Shown piece by piece: positions 6,646 to 6,762 of a DNA stretch of 6,762 nt (position 1 is its first letter; every line of letters starts with the position of its first letter). Origin of the DNA: Alphaproteobacteria bacterium (GTDB lineage: Bacteria > Pseudomonadota > Alphaproteobacteria > Micavibrionales > UBA2020); NCBI GenBank assembly GCA_020853455.1, contig JADYYV010000251.1, positions 1-6,762 of the forward strand. Direction: 5' to 3'. The position numbers and the translations under genes were made by a program. The notes under the pieces were generated by a model, which saw only the letters and a program-made list of their open reading frames with translations, was not told the origin of the DNA and ran no database searches.

Positions 6646-6762
6646 TTAGACCGAGGGAGCAGCAGGAGCTGCGGGCTTCGGAGCTTCAGGAGCTTTTTCC
6701 GCAGCAGCTGCCGCGGGAGCTTCAGCAGCGGGAGCCGCAGGGGTTTCTGCTTTGGGAGCTTC
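6646..6762 (-). CDS. Unidentified protein, Ala/Pro/Glu/Lys-rich C-terminal tail (partial)
   Basis: The minus strand is open from the window edge to TAA (6648-6646), giving 38 residues. They contain only A, P, E and K apart from one T and a final SV, with three EAP units (EAPKAE, AEAPAA, PEAPKP). This is a low-complexity, disordered tail. A real gene is supported by the unbroken frame, the good minus-strand terminator 18 bases past the stop, and the convergent layout with hflX. Such tails occur at the ends of several alphaproteobacterial ribosomal proteins (for example S16 or L17) and on envelope or DNA-binding proteins, so the product cannot be named from this piece. The folded part and the start lie outside the window. 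Confidence 0.65.
   Translation of the reverse strand, partial: EAPKAETPAAPAAEAPAAAAAEKAPEAPKPAAPAAPSV

Overview
The window reads as a conserved chromosomal block from an alphaproteobacterium. The gene order ntrY–ntrX–trkA–dat–(HAD phosphatase)–hfq–hflX matches the arrangement known from many Alphaproteobacteria, and the coding GC content is moderately high (roughly 53-67% in three 60-base rows of ntrX that I counted). The exact order or genus cannot be fixed from the sequence alone. No mobile element, CRISPR array, tRNA or rRNA is visible. Apart from the last ~160 bases, everything is on the plus strand.

Layout. (1) Bases 1-472 hold the C-terminal ATPase end of the sensor kinase NtrY, cut by the window edge. 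(2) 504-1898 is its partner response regulator NtrX. (3) 1904-3280 is the potassium-uptake regulator TrkA. (4) 3281-4165 is a fold-type IV, D-amino-acid-transaminase-like enzyme. (5) 4162-4839 is a HAD phosphatase of the Gph type. These five are packed very tightly (31 bp, 5 bp, 0 bp and a 4-base ATGA overlap), which suggests one transcript with translational coupling. (6) A 114-bp AT-rich gap precedes hfq (4954-5226) and carries a weak candidate promoter, ATAGAT repeats and an A-rich Hfq-like binding tract over the start codon. (7) hflX (5241-6605) follows hfq by 14 bp, the usual hfq-hflX pair. (8) The end of hflX lies inside a strong hairpin that serves as a terminator, best on the minus strand. 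Beyond it, on the minus strand, is the Ala/Pro/Glu/Lys-rich C-terminal tail of an unidentified convergent gene (6646-6762).

How the genes may work together. NtrY senses a signal (nitrogen or redox in studied relatives) and phosphorylates NtrX. NtrX here lacks the sigma-54 contact loop, so it probably controls sigma-70 promoters. TrkA gates Trk-type potassium uptake through a membrane subunit encoded elsewhere. The transaminase could supply or recycle D-amino acids such as D-Glu/D-Ala for the cell wall. Hfq and HflX act in RNA-based regulation and ribosome rescue.

I see no clearly new multi-gene system. The points most worth checking are a His-to-Phe change at a substrate-carboxylate position of the transaminase, a possible Hfq self-binding site over its own start codon, the terminator embedded in the hflX coding end, the missing GAFTGA loop of NtrX, and the unidentified low-complexity tail.
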